DNA of 48,576 nucleotides. Source: Candidatus Cacconaster merdequi (GTDB lineage: Bacteria > Bacteroidota > Bacteroidia > Bacteroidales > UBA932). The stretch lies in assembly GCA_018064345.1 (NCBI GenBank), contig JAGHVK010000069.1, forward strand, positions 1 to 48,576. The letters are read 5' to 3'. The translations under genes were made by a program, and so were the position numbers. Below are positions 15,421 to 24,640 of this stretch, one piece after another; within the stretch, counting starts at the first letter, position 1, and every line of letters begins with the position of its first letter. The notes beneath the pieces were generated by a model. It did no database searches. It saw only the letters and a program-made list of their open reading frames with translations, and was not told the origin of the DNA.

Positions 15421-16485
15421 ATGAACAGAATATCAATAATAGCGGTTGTCGTGGCAGCAGGCCTCCTTTCATCCGGCTGCAGCGACAATATGGAAAATAT
15501 CAAGAAGGTGGACAAGTTGAATCTTCTTGAACGGAAGTCACGCACCATTGAGCCTGTCCCCGTACGCGTGATGACGGTTGAAAAATCCCGGGCAGTATCC
15601 ACGACCAATTACGTCGGCACAGTGGAGCCGTCAAAAAACGTCGTGATAACCAATCCGTTCCCCGGTAAAGTGGAGAAACTGTATGTAAAGGAAGGCGCAC
15701 GAGTAAAAGAAGGGACCGTAATCGCAAGAATCAGCAGCGAAGCGCTTCAATCAGCATACGATATCGCAAAAGCCACTCTGGAACAGGCGGAGGACGGTTT
15801 GAGACGAGCTGAGAAAGTATATGGTACAGGCAGTGTCACGGAAGTGAAGATGGTGGAGATAAGGACACAGGTCGAAAAGGCAAGAGCCGCTGAGAAGTCA
15901 GCGGAGCAAGCCCTTGAAGACTGCAACATAAAGGCTCCGTTCTCCGGAGTGGTTGATGGGATTTATGTGCATGAAGGCCAGAATGTAACTGTACCGTCTC
16001 CTGTCGTGCAGATTCTTTCCCTTGAGGGTGTGGAGATTCATTTCAAAGTGCCTGAGAATGAATACGCGAAGGTACACATTGGATGCAAGGTTGAGATAGA
16101 TGTGCCTGCCCTTGACAGGAAAGTGACGGGAAATGTAGCGGTCAAGGGAATCAAGGCATCACCTCTTTCACACGCCTACGATTTCACAATCAAGGGTATA
16201 AGTGATTCCCGCGACATGGCACCCGGCATGGTCTGCAAGGTAAGGGCCCTCTCCACTGGAGAAGAATCAATTGTCATCCCCGCATCAGCAGTGATGACTG
16301 ATATGGAAGGGCGGTACATCTGGGGAGTTACCCAGGAGGACACTGTATGCAAGACATACGTCACCGTCGGAGGCTTTATGGAGAAAGGTGTGGAGATTTC
16401 CGAAGGTCTCGTTGAAGGAGACAGAGTGATCATTGAAGGCAGCCGCAAGGTATCCACAGGTATGAAAGTGAAAGCATTGGAATGA
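15421..16485 (+). CDS. RND efflux periplasmic adaptor (membrane-fusion protein)
   Basis: A 354-residue HlyD/AcrA-type adaptor with lipobox LSSGC (Cys20 lipidated). Layout: a first lipoyl half (NPFPGKVEKLYVKEGARVKEGTVIARI, about residues 78-105), an alpha-helical hairpin (about 105-165), a second lipoyl half (NIKAPFSGVVDGIYVHEGQNV, about 170-190), then beta-barrel and membrane-proximal domains. It bridges the inner-membrane pump and the outer-membrane channel. The ATG at 15421 is preferred because it opens the lipoprotein leader. The stop overlaps the RND start by 4 bp. Confidence 0.92.
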   Translation: MNRISIIAVVVAAGLLSSGCSDNMENIKKVDKLNLLERKSRTIEPVPVRVMTVEKSRAVSTTNYVGTVEPSKNVVITNPFPGKVEKLYVKEGARVKEGTVIARISSEALQSAYDIAKATLEQAEDGLRRAEKVYGTGSVTEVKMVEIRTQVEKARAAEKSAEQALEDCNIKAPFSGVVDGIYVHEGQNVTVPSPVVQILSLEGVEIHFKVPENEYAKVHIGCKVEIDVPALDRKVTGNVAVKGIKASPLSHAYDFTIKGISDSRDMAPGMVCKVRALSTGEESIVIPASAVMTDMEGRYIWGVTQEDTVCKTYVTVGGFMEKGVEISEGLVEGDRVIIEGSRKVSTGMKVKALE

Positions 16486-19400
16486 TGAAAAGGAAGAAAC
16501 CGCTGTCCGGATGGGTTGATTTTGCAATTGAGAACAAGAAACTCGTCTATATTGCTGTCCTTGCTTTTACCGTCATAGGCGGAATCGGCCTGATACGTAT
16601 GAACAAGGATGAGTTCCCGACCTTCGAGCTCAAGCAGGGTCTGGTAGCGGGAATATATCCCGGGGCTGACGCAGAAGAGGTTGAGCAGCAGCTTACTGGC
16701 AGACTTGAGGACATTCTGTTCTCTTTCAAGGAAGTTGACAGGAACTCCTTACGTTCTGTAACAAAGGACGGAATCTGCTACATCTACGTAGATTTGAACT
16801 GTTCTCAAAGCAAGAAAGACCAGGTCTGGGCTAAGATAAAATTGAAGTTGCAGGCAGAAAAGGCAATGCTCCCTGCAGGAGTGCTTGCCGTAGCGGTCCT
16901 TGACGATTTCAGTTCGATATCATCGCTGCTTGTCGCCCTGGAATCCGATGACAAGAGTTATGCTGAATTGAAATCGTACGCTGACGAACTGTGTACGAAA
17001 CTCAGAAGATTGCCGAATCTTGCAAAAGCATCAATCATAGGTGAGCAGAAAGAGGAGATTGCCGTCACTCTCGACAAGGAAAAGATTGCAGGATATGCGC
17101 TTGACCCCGCTGCAATGTTCCTCAAATATCAGAGTTCTTCTCTGGCCGTGCCTGCCGGCAGCTTTGAAACCGGCTATGTTTCAGCTCCGCTGCGTGTCAG
17201 CAATCCGGCTTCTACCGAAATGGGTCTGGCTGAGCATATAGTATATTCCGATCCGTCAGGAGAGGTGGTCAGGCTCAAGGATGTCTCTCAGATTGAAAGA
17301 CGCTACAAGGAACCAGATTCGTATGTCAGCTATAACGGCCATGCCTGCCTTATCGTTTCCATTGAGATGAGGCCGGACAACAATATCGTGGATTTCGGCA
17401 AGGAAGTGGATGGCGTCCTTACTGATTTTATGGCTGATATGCCTGACAGCGTAACCATAAGCCGGATTTCCGACCAGCCGAAAGTCGTAGGAGACTCTGT
17501 CTATTCTTTCCTCAGGGACCTGATGATTTCAATGCTCGTTGTAATCTTCGTGATGCTATTGCTCTTCCCTATGAAATCAGCTCTGATTGCAGGCTCCGGA
17601 GTGCCTATCTGTACCGCCATATCCATCGGAGTGATGTATTTGACCGGAATTGACCTCAACACCGTGACTTTAGGTGCGCTCATCGCCACCCTCGGGATGA
17701 TTGTGGACAACTCCATCATCACTATGGACGGATATATGGGCAAGTTGAAATACAAGGAACTCACGCGCAGGGAAGCTGCCGGAAAGAGCATAAAGGAACT
17801 GTTTCCACCGACACTTGCTGCCACACTTGCCATAAGCGCAATGTTCTTTCCGGCCAAATACATAATCACAGGTTACCTCGGGGATTTCATCTCATCTTTC
17901 CCGTGGGTGTTCGTGATTACTCTGCTTGTTTCTCTCATCTATGCTGTGACAGTGGTTCCTTCGCTTGAAGTCAAGTACATAACGACTGAGAAGCCTGTTG
18001 GGAACAATCTTCTCTCCCGTACACAGAATATCTTCTTCCAGGGGATGGAGAATGCTTACGCAAAGGCTGAATCCTTCTGTTTCAAACATCCGGGAGGAAC
18101 ACTGCTGTGCGCACTGCTGACCGTAGCGCTCGGAATATTCCTGTTCTTTCAGCTTAATATCCAGATGATGCCTATGGCAGCCCGGGATTTCTTCGTGGTC
18201 GAAACCGAAGTTGAGGGAGGCAACGGCCTGAAGCAGACAAAGGCCTGCACCGATTCGCTGCAGAGAATTTTCCTTGCTGATGAAAGAGTGGAATCAGTTA
18301 CGGCTTTCGTAGGCACCGGTGCCCCTCGCTTCTGTGTCACATATAATCCAATCCTCCCAGGCAAGACCGTCTCGCAGATGATTGTGAATACCAAATCCAA
18401 GAAAGCCACCGAAAATATTCTGCAAGAGTATGAGGAAAAATACGCCCACATCTTCCCGAACGCGCTTGTTCGTTTCAAGCAAATTGACTATCAGGCAGTT
18501 GATGCGCCTGTAGTCATTACGCTCAAAGGGGAAGACAGAAATGAACTGCTCAGCGCAGCCGAAAAGATAAAGAAGCAGATGTGCTCGATGACCGATGAAC
18601 TGAAATGGGTGCACAGCACATCTGACAACTTCGTCCCATCGGTCCGGATCGACCTTGACGACGATGAAGCCGCAAGGCTCGGTGTAAACAAATCCTTGCT
18701 TTCTCTTTCTCTTGCAGGCAACTTCAACGGAGAGAACATAGCAACCGTCTGGGAGGGTGACAACTCAGTGCCTGTCAATCTTTACAGCTATGGCCTTACC
18801 GATGAGATGAACTATGAAACAGTGGGCAACACTATGGTATCCACTATGATGCCCGGCGTAAGCGTACCTCTGCGGCAGGTTGCGGCAATCACCCCTGAAT
18901 GGTCAGCCGTGATGCTTGAAAAACGTTCAGGAGAGGAATCAGTCAGCATCTTTGCCGATATGAAATACGGGAAAAGCCAGCCTGTTGCTGTCAAGAAGAT
19001 CAAAAGGTTCATCAAAGACAACATCGAACTGCCTGAAGGATCGACAATCGAGTACAAAGGCCTGACGGAGACCAACGAGTTGGTTGCTCCACAGATTCTT
19101 TTGGCGTTCATCTCAGCGATATTGATTCTGTTCATCTTCCTGCTTTTCCACTTCAAGAAGGCAAGGCTCTCCGCCCTCACTCTGGTAATGAGTTCTCTAT
19201 GCCTCTTCGGAGCGTCACTCGGGCTTTTCATCTTCAAGCTGGACTTCGGACTCACCGCTGTCCTCGGACTCATCAGCCTAGTGGGCATCATAGTCCGCAA
19301 CGGCATAATCCTGTTCGAATACGCTGAAGAACTTCATTACGTAGAGGGCCTGAGTGTCAAGGAAGCAGCAATGAAGGCCGGGGCAATGCGTATGCGGCCA

Positions 19401-19607
19401 ATCTTCCTTACATCCTGCACTACCGCGCTCGGAGTCCTGCCTATGGTTATCGGAGGCGATATGCTGTGGCAGCCTATGGGAGTGGTGATATGCTTCGGGA
19501 CGCTTCTTTCTATCTTCCTGATAGTGTTGATAATGCCTGTTTCGTACTGGCAACTTTTCAAGAATAACGACAACAAAGAGCCTGATTTGAATTATGACAA
19601 AGCATAA
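16482..19607 (+). CDS. RND-family efflux pump, inner-membrane permease
   Basis: A 1041-residue resistance-nodulation-division transporter with the usual duplicated plan: TM1 near residues 20-40, a large periplasmic loop, TM2-6 (about 345-500), TM7 near 540, a second loop, then TM8-12 (about 865-1030). The proton-relay positions are D409-N410 in TM4 (IVDNSII, where AcrB has Asp-Asp) and R939 in TM10 (IVRNGII, where AcrB has Lys940). These differ from classic multidrug HAE1 pumps, so the substrate class is open. The start at 16482 (or ATG 16485) overlaps the adaptor stop, and the end overlaps the TolC gene by 14 bp. Confidence 0.93.
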   Translation: MMKRKKPLSGWVDFAIENKKLVYIAVLAFTVIGGIGLIRMNKDEFPTFELKQGLVAGIYPGADAEEVEQQLTGRLEDILFSFKEVDRNSLRSVTKDGICYIYVDLNCSQSKKDQVWAKIKLKLQAEKAMLPAGVLAVAVLDDFSSISSLLVALESDDKSYAELKSYADELCTKLRRLPNLAKASIIGEQKEEIAVTLDKEKIAGYALDPAAMFLKYQSSSLAVPAGSFETGYVSAPLRVSNPASTEMGLAEHIVYSDPSGEVVRLKDVSQIERRYKEPDSYVSYNGHACLIVSIEMRPDNNIVDFGKEVDGVLTDFMADMPDSVTISRISDQPKVVGDSVYSFLRDLMISMLVVIFVMLLLFPMKSALIAGSGVPICTAISIGVMYLTGIDLNTVTLGALIATLGMIVDNSIITMDGYMGKLKYKELTRREAAGKSIKELFPPTLAATLAISAMFFPAKYIITGYLGDFISSFPWVFVITLLVSLIYAVTVVPSLEVKYITTEKPVGNNLLSRTQNIFFQGMENAYAKAESFCFKHPGGTLLCALLTVALGIFLFFQLNIQMMPMAARDFFVVETEVEGGNGLKQTKACTDSLQRIFLADERVESVTAFVGTGAPRFCVTYNPILPGKTVSQMIVNTKSKKATENILQEYEEKYAHIFPNALVRFKQIDYQAVDAPVVITLKGEDRNELLSAAEKIKKQMCSMTDELKWVHSTSDNFVPSVRIDLDDDEAARLGVNKSLLSLSLAGNFNGENIATVWEGDNSVPVNLYSYGLTDEMNYETVGNTMVSTMMPGVSVPLRQVAAITPEWSAVMLEKRSGEESVSIFADMKYGKSQPVAVKKIKRFIKDNIELPEGSTIEYKGLTETNELVAPQILLAFISAILILFIFLLFHFKKARLSALTLVMSSLCLFGASLGLFIFKLDFGLTAVLGLISLVGIIVRNGIILFEYAEELHYVEGLSVKEAAMKAGAMRMRPIFLTSCTTALGVLPMVIGGDMLWQPMGVVICFGTLLSIFLIVLIMPVSYWQLFKNNDNKEPDLNYDKA

Positions 19608-20961
19608 ATACATAATCTCTACAGCTTTGCTTCTGAGCTTGCTTGCCTTGAATGCCGGAGCTCAGGAAAGGACTTTGTCCCTTGAGGAATGTCTGTCACT
19701 ATCCCATTCCGGAAACAATGAGGTGCTCAACTCAGCTCTTGATACACAAATAGCGCGGGCACAGCGTCAGGAGGCCCTCAGCCTTTGGTTTCCAACGGTA
19801 TCTGCTTCAGCTTACGGACTTCACGCGATGGATCCGCTTCTGAGAATCGGTGTGAACGACATCATACAGGGCAACAGTGATGCTGCAAACAACCTCAGAT
19901 ATTACATCAACAGCATAAGCAGTATGACAGGATTGTCCACGGAAGTGAATCTGTTACAGAAAGGATTCCTAGGGTCGGTCAATGTCAGCCAGCCTCTGTT
20001 TGCGGGTGGACGGATAGCCAACGGAAACGCTCTCGCCAAGCTTGGGGTCAAGGCGGCTGACGTCAAGAGCAATATGGCGGTACGTGACAACGATGTCACT
20101 GTGGCGCTCAAGTATTGGACCATCATTTCACTCACAGAGAAGAAGAAGGCACTGCAACAAGCCATTGACCTGCTCTGCTCTCTTGAGAAAGATGTCACTT
20201 CAGCTGTGGAGGCCGGCCTTGCAAGGGAAAGCGACCTGATGCAGGTGAAGTTGAAGAAGAAGGAACTCGAGACGGATATGCTCAAGCTGAAAAGTGGGGA
20301 GAAACTTGCAAAGATGGACCTTTTCAATTATATCGGGTTGGTATTCAACGTACTGAATCTTGACAGCATAGTTCTGAGCGATGGTTTTGACGGGATTCTC
20401 CCACCTGAAAACTATTATGCTGATGAAGCCGCCGTCGCTGAATCGCTGGAAGAAAGCAAACTGCTGGATATGGCGGTATCGGCGAAAAAGATTGAGAAGA
20501 AGATGGCCATTGGAGAAGCTCTTCCTGAAGTAGGTATAGGAGCATCTCTCGGATACGGAAAGGTTGTCGGAGAGCCAAGGACAAACGGAATCGCTTTCGC
20601 AATGATAAAGATTCCGCTGTCAGACTGGGGAAGGACCGCACGCAGAATCCAGCGTTTCAATTATGAGATATCCAAGGCAGAGAACGACAAATCATATCTT
20701 GGCAAGCAATTGCTTCTGAAAGTCAGCAAAGAGTGGATTGACCTGCAATGCGCCTGGCAGCAGACAGGAATCGCGGAGGATGCCGCTGCTGTGGCATCGA
20801 CATTGGAAATGCAGAAAAGGGAAGAATATGCAGCCGGGTTGTGCACTGTCTCAGAACTGCTCCAGTGCCAGACTGAATTGCAGACTGCACGCAGTTCTCT
20901 TGTGGACGCGCAGGCATCATACTGCTCCGCACTTGCACAGTGGAACAGCAACGCACGCTGA
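19594..20961 (+). CDS. TolC-family outer-membrane efflux channel
   Basis: A 455-residue outer-membrane factor with a signal peptide (hydrophobic 5-21, cleavage near AGAQ). The sequence shows the two-fold repeat typical of TolC: long amphipathic helices around residues 25-60 and 150-240, a strand region QPLFAGGRIANG near 130, and the second half with KIPLSDWGRTARR near 335. It completes the tripartite pump with the two genes before it, overlapping the RND gene by 14 bp. Its stop abuts the radA stop on the other strand with no intervening bases. Confidence 0.92.
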   Translation: MTKHKYIISTALLLSLLALNAGAQERTLSLEECLSLSHSGNNEVLNSALDTQIARAQRQEALSLWFPTVSASAYGLHAMDPLLRIGVNDIIQGNSDAANNLRYYINSISSMTGLSTEVNLLQKGFLGSVNVSQPLFAGGRIANGNALAKLGVKAADVKSNMAVRDNDVTVALKYWTIISLTEKKKALQQAIDLLCSLEKDVTSAVEAGLARESDLMQVKLKKKELETDMLKLKSGEKLAKMDLFNYIGLVFNVLNLDSIVLSDGFDGILPPENYYADEAAVAESLEESKLLDMAVSAKKIEKKMAIGEALPEVGIGASLGYGKVVGEPRTNGIAFAMIKIPLSDWGRTARRIQRFNYEISKAENDKSYLGKQLLLKVSKEWIDLQCAWQQTGIAEDAAAVASTLEMQKREEYAAGLCTVSELLQCQTELQTARSSLVDAQASYCSALAQWNSNAR

Positions 20962-22350
20962 TTACTGGAAAAGGCTGCGGCAAAGAGCCGCTATACTGTT
21001 TACGGGAGTCACCTTGATGTGGCTTCCGTTCTTTTTTGAGAAAGATGTTTCCTTGTTGAAAGAAGAGATGTAAATCTGTTCGAAACCAAGTTTCTCGGCC
21101 TCAGCAATACGCCTTTCCACCTGGCTGACAGGACGTATCTCTCCACTCAGGCCAACCTCTGCGGCAAAACATATCTTCGGGGATATGTACAGGTCGAAAT
21201 TGGATGACAATATGGAGGCGACTATTGCAAGGTCACAGGCAGGGTCGGACACTTTCAGCCCACCGGCTATGTTCAGGAATACATCCTTTGCCGCAAGTTT
21301 GAAGCCGGCCCTCTTTTCAAGGACTGCAAGCAGCATATTGAGCCGGCGGCCATCAAAACCCGTGGCCGAACGCTGTGGCGTGCCGTATGCAGCGGAACTC
21401 ACAAGAGCCTGTATTTCAATAAGGAACGGACGAGTGCCATCCATCATGGCGCCAATCGCCACCCCGCTCAAATCGTCCTGATGTGCAGGAATCAATATCT
21501 CAGAAGGGTTGTTAACCTCCCGCAGGCCGGAACCGGTCATCTCGAAGACAGCAAGTTCGTCGGTAGAGCCGAAACGGTTCTTGATGCTTCTCAGAATCCG
21601 GTACGAGCCTTTCGTGTCACCTTCGAACTGAAGGACCACATCAACTATGTGCTCAAGAATCTTGGGTCCTGCGATAGTTCCGTCCTTGGTTATATGTCCT
21701 ATCAGTATCACAGGAGTATTGCTCTCCTTGGCAAAACGGAGGAGTGCGGAGGCACATTCCCTTACCTGTGACACACTTCCGGCAGAAGACTCAATCGATT
21801 CGCTGTATATGGTCTGAATTGAATCTATTATAAGCAGTTGAGGTTTTGCCTCTTTGGCTGAAGCGAGTATGTTCTCCAGCAAAGTTTCGCTGAGGACCAT
21901 ACACTCCTCCCCTCTTCCTCCGAGACGCTCGGCACGCATCTTTATCTGTTTCGGACTCTCTTCCCCGGAAACATACAGAGTCTTGAGATTTCCGCAGCAC
22001 AGAGGAATCTGAAGTGAAAGAGTGGATTTCCCAATACCGGGCTCGCCGCCGATAAGTACGATGGAGCCTTCCACCATCCCGCCGCCGAGGACTCTGTCGA
22101 GCTCACCTATACCTATTGAAAACCTGCTCTCATCGGTTGAACTTATCTCCTGCAATTTCATAGGGCGTGCGTCAGAAGAAGATATGAATGCCCTTGAGCG
22201 GGCCGCCGCTCCACCTGAGGAAGACTCTTTTGCCGCCTTCGGCTCTTCCACCATCGTGTTCCACTCCCCGCAGGCTGGACAGCGTCCCATCCATTTCGGA
22301 CTTTCATTGCCGCACGATGTGCAATACCATACTGTATGAATCTTTGCCAT
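20962..22350 (-). CDS. radA: DNA repair protein RadA
   Basis: A 462-residue RecA-like ATPase that helps process recombination intermediates (branch migration). Layout: an N-terminal zinc finger (CTSCGN ... CPACGEW), Walker A GEPGIGKST near residue 85, the RadA-specific KNRFGSTDE motif near residue 250, and a C-terminal Lon-protease-like domain. I chose the ATG at 22350 (MAKIHTVWYC) over an in-frame TTG two codons upstream. It is transcribed leftward from its own promoter (-7 box at 22368-22375) and converges on the TolC gene. Confidence 0.94.
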   Translation of the reverse strand: MAKIHTVWYCTSCGNESPKWMGRCPACGEWNTMVEEPKAAKESSSGGAAARSRAFISSSDARPMKLQEISSTDESRFSIGIGELDRVLGGGMVEGSIVLIGGEPGIGKSTLSLQIPLCCGNLKTLYVSGEESPKQIKMRAERLGGRGEECMVLSETLLENILASAKEAKPQLLIIDSIQTIYSESIESSAGSVSQVRECASALLRFAKESNTPVILIGHITKDGTIAGPKILEHIVDVVLQFEGDTKGSYRILRSIKNRFGSTDELAVFEMTGSGLREVNNPSEILIPAHQDDLSGVAIGAMMDGTRPFLIEIQALVSSAAYGTPQRSATGFDGRRLNMLLAVLEKRAGFKLAAKDVFLNIAGGLKVSDPACDLAIVASILSSNFDLYISPKICFAAEVGLSGEIRPVSQVERRIAEAEKLGFEQIYISSFNKETSFSKKNGSHIKVTPVNSIAALCRSLFQ

Positions 22351-22367
22351 AGCCAAAACCTGTTATG

Positions 22368-22375
22368 CAAAATTA
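22368..22375 (-). promoter_or_regulatory. -7 promoter element of radA
   Basis: The minus strand reads TAATTTTG, a full match to TAnnTTTG, 18 bp upstream of the ATG at 22350. No clear -33 element is seen. Confidence 0.5.
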
Positions 22376-22416
22376 TGAAAAAATACTGACTTGAACAGGC
22401 TGTCGTTATCCAATCA

Positions 22417-22431
22417 TTTCAAAACAGATTC
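22417..22431 (+). repeat. Copy of the dispersed CATTTCAAAACAGGTTC motif (one mismatch)
   Basis: TTTCAAAACAGATTC differs from the exact 15-mer at 42600-42614 and 45454-45468 by one base. The shared stretch extends left to CATTTCAAAACAG. It sits directly before the -7 box of the symporter gene. Confidence 0.5.
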
Positions 22432-22432
22432 T

Positions 22433-22440
22433 TATCTTTG
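22433..22440 (+). promoter_or_regulatory. -7 promoter element of the symporter gene
   Basis: TATCTTTG matches TAnnTTTG and lies 45 bp upstream of the ATG at 22485. A clear -33 element is not visible; the spacer region is occupied by the dispersed motif at 22417-22431. Confidence 0.55.
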
Positions 22441-22484
22441 CAATATGTTTGACTTCAATAACCATATTAAAACGCTTGTTCAAA

Positions 22485-23744
22485 ATGACGGCAGACAATA
22501 AGAAAAAGGGCCTTGCCCTCCACTGGAAGATACTTATCGGTATCGGATCCGGCATCATAGCCGGACTTCTGCTCTGCAGGATCACCCCTTACGAAAACTG
22601 GAGCCCGTACATCAAATGGGCAGGAGATATTTTTCTTCGCGGCCTGAGGATGATAGTCATTCCTCTGGTATTCACTTCCATAGCCCTTGGAGTAGCCGGT
22701 ATGGGCAATTCAGCCGCCCTGGGGAGGATAGCAGGCAAGACAATCGGTTACTATATCGCCACAACTGCCATTGCCGCCACAATCGGACTGCTTCTTGTGA
22801 ACTTGATAAAGCCGGGCGTGGGAGCAACCCTCAACCTGGCCGAAACAGTCACAGATGTCGGGGGAGGCAAGGTCTCCTTCATAGACCAGATTGTAGCGAT
22901 TGTCCCTTCCAACATATTCGAATCGATGGCGAAAGGAGACCTTCTGCCGGTAATCTTCTTCGCTGTCATCTTCGGATTCTTCATGAACAAAGTGGACCAA
23001 AGGTACTCGGGATTCCTCAACGACCTGTTCACATCTGTGTATGAGGTTATTATGAAGATTACATTCTTCATAATAACTCTTGCCCCATACGGAGTTTTCG
23101 CCATCGTCACCAATGTGGTGGGCAAGCAGGCGGACAATCCTGCCGCTCTGCTTTCGATGGCGGGAAGCCTCGGAATCTTTGTGCTCGTAGTATGGTCGGG
23201 ACTCATAATCCAGGGAGGCATCGTCCTGCCGCTCATTGTACGCATCCTCGGAAAGCAGAATCCCTGGAGGCACATCTCAAAGATGGCGACCACACTGCTC
23301 ACAGCTTTCTCTACCTGTTCTTCCGGAGCGGCACTGCCGCTGAACATCCGCGATTCTCAGGAAAAATGCGGAGTATCAAACAAGATTGCATCTTTCGTGC
23401 TTCCGCTCGGCAGCACCATCAATATGAACGGAACAGCCCTGTATGAATGCGTTACGGCAATCTTCATAGCGCAGGCATACGGCATTGACCTGAGCCTTGT
23501 ACAACAGATGATGATAGTCTTCACAGCGCTTCTGGCCGCAATAGGAACTGCCGGAATCCCTATGGCCGGTATGGTTATGCTCACGATAGTGCTTTCGGCA
23601 GTCGGACTTCCTCTTGAAGGAATAGGTCTGGTACTTGCTGTCGAACAGTTGTGCGATATGCCGAGAACCTGCATCAACGTTTACGGAGATGCCTGCGGAG
23701 CAGTGGTTATTGCCCATTCGGAAGGAGAGCAGCTCACAATCTGA
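22485..23744 (+). CDS. Dicarboxylate/amino acid:cation symporter (DAACS)
   Basis: A 419-residue inner-membrane secondary transporter of the GltP/DctA family, which takes up glutamate/aspartate or C4-dicarboxylates with Na+ or H+. Hydrophobic segments fill the protein. The family hallmarks are present: a serine-rich hairpin (TAFSTCSSGAALP near residue 285), the GSTINMNGTALYE cation/substrate motif near residue 315, and a C-terminal CDMPRTCINVYGDA. The Asn in INMNGT (Asp in many homologues) and the C-terminal RTCINV suggest substrate details I cannot resolve. The ATG at 22485 is preferred over an in-frame TTG at 22449. It is a single-gene unit. Confidence 0.9.
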   Translation: MTADNKKKGLALHWKILIGIGSGIIAGLLLCRITPYENWSPYIKWAGDIFLRGLRMIVIPLVFTSIALGVAGMGNSAALGRIAGKTIGYYIATTAIAATIGLLLVNLIKPGVGATLNLAETVTDVGGGKVSFIDQIVAIVPSNIFESMAKGDLLPVIFFAVIFGFFMNKVDQRYSGFLNDLFTSVYEVIMKITFFIITLAPYGVFAIVTNVVGKQADNPAALLSMAGSLGIFVLVVWSGLIIQGGIVLPLIVRILGKQNPWRHISKMATTLLTAFSTCSSGAALPLNIRDSQEKCGVSNKIASFVLPLGSTINMNGTALYECVTAIFIAQAYGIDLSLVQQMMIVFTALLAAIGTAGIPMAGMVMLTIVLSAVGLPLEGIGLVLAVEQLCDMPRTCINVYGDACGAVVIAHSEGEQLTI

Positions 23745-23782
23745 CAAAATGGACTGAGGGCGGCGGAACCGGCCTGGTGGCC

Positions 23783-24640
23783 TCACTCTTTGTTCCAGAC
23801 TACGAATCTGTCCTTTCCGTTGATGTCCTTGAAAACTTGTGAACCCGGGAACAGGGACGCTGTCTCACAGCCGAACCGTTCATTGATTTCCAGAAAGAGA
23901 GTCCCGCCGGGACGAAGAAGGGTATCGGCCCACCGGGCAATGGCTTTGTAGAAGAGCAGGGGATTGTCATCCGGCACAAAGAGGGCCATTGACGGTTCAT
24001 AGTCCAGCACATTGGTACGCATCTGCGACTTTTCCTCTTCTGCAATGTAAGGGGGATTCGAAACGATCACATCGAACATAGGCAGTCCCGCAGGAGGAGC
24101 CTGCAACACGTCAGAGAAAAAGATCACAGGTGATGCACCTTTCAATTTGATTCTCTGACGACACGCTATCGACAATGCTTCGTTTGACACGTCACACCCG
24201 TACACCATCGCTTCCGGAAATTCATAGGCGAGGGAATAAGCTATGCAACCGCTTCCAGTGCAGATATCAAGTATATTGAATCCTTCATCCCCTATCTCGC
24301 GGCCTGCACAGGCATCCATCACCTTATTGACCAGTTCTTCAGTCTCGGGACGGGGAATCAGACACCCCTCCCTCACCTTGAAACGGTGACCGCAGAATTC
24401 GGCATAACCGAGCACATACTGCAACGGCCTGCCGGTGCATAGTTCGTCGAGTGCGGCACACATCTGCGATACCTTTTCGTCGTCTTCGCGAAGTTCGGTA
24501 TATGGCTCTGCAATGTACTTGTAAGATGGCCTTCCGTCAAATGCTTCAAGGAGACGGAGAGCCACAGCCTTCGCCTCCGCCGCATCATAAAGCGGAGAAA
24601 GTGAATCAACTGCAGAATCAATGAACGAGCGGACGGTCAT
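23783..24640 (-). CDS. prmC: Release-factor glutamine methyltransferase
   Basis: A 285-residue SAM-dependent methyltransferase that methylates the Gln of the GGQ motif in peptide-chain release factors. The N-terminal helical domain binds the release factor (residues about 1-85). IPRPETEELV precedes the SAM site DICTGSGCIAYSLA (near 122), and the catalytic NPPYI motif lies near 190. The start overlaps the end of ddl by 4 bp, and the gene is the last of a leftward PBP1A-ddl-prmC operon. It converges on the symporter gene with a 38-bp gap containing only weak dyad symmetry. Confidence 0.93.
   Translation of the reverse strand: MTVRSFIDSAVDSLSPLYDAAEAKAVALRLLEAFDGRPSYKYIAEPYTELREDDEKVSQMCAALDELCTGRPLQYVLGYAEFCGHRFKVREGCLIPRPETEELVNKVMDACAGREIGDEGFNILDICTGSGCIAYSLAYEFPEAMVYGCDVSNEALSIACRQRIKLKGASPVIFFSDVLQAPPAGLPMFDVIVSNPPYIAEEEKSQMRTNVLDYEPSMALFVPDDNPLLFYKAIARWADTLLRPGGTLFLEINERFGCETASLFPGSQVFKDINGKDRFVVWNKE

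Noticed and set aside
22445-22501. An 18-codon ORF (MFDFNNHIKTLVQNDGRQ) ahead of the symporter gene as a regulatory leader
   Set aside because: Its ATG would lie almost at the predicted transcription start, no amino-acid bias is seen, and no terminator or alternative hairpins follow.
23745-23782. Bidirectional terminator between the symporter gene and prmC
   Set aside because: Only short, interrupted dyad symmetry (TGAGG / CCTCA) is seen and no T-run follows on either strand.
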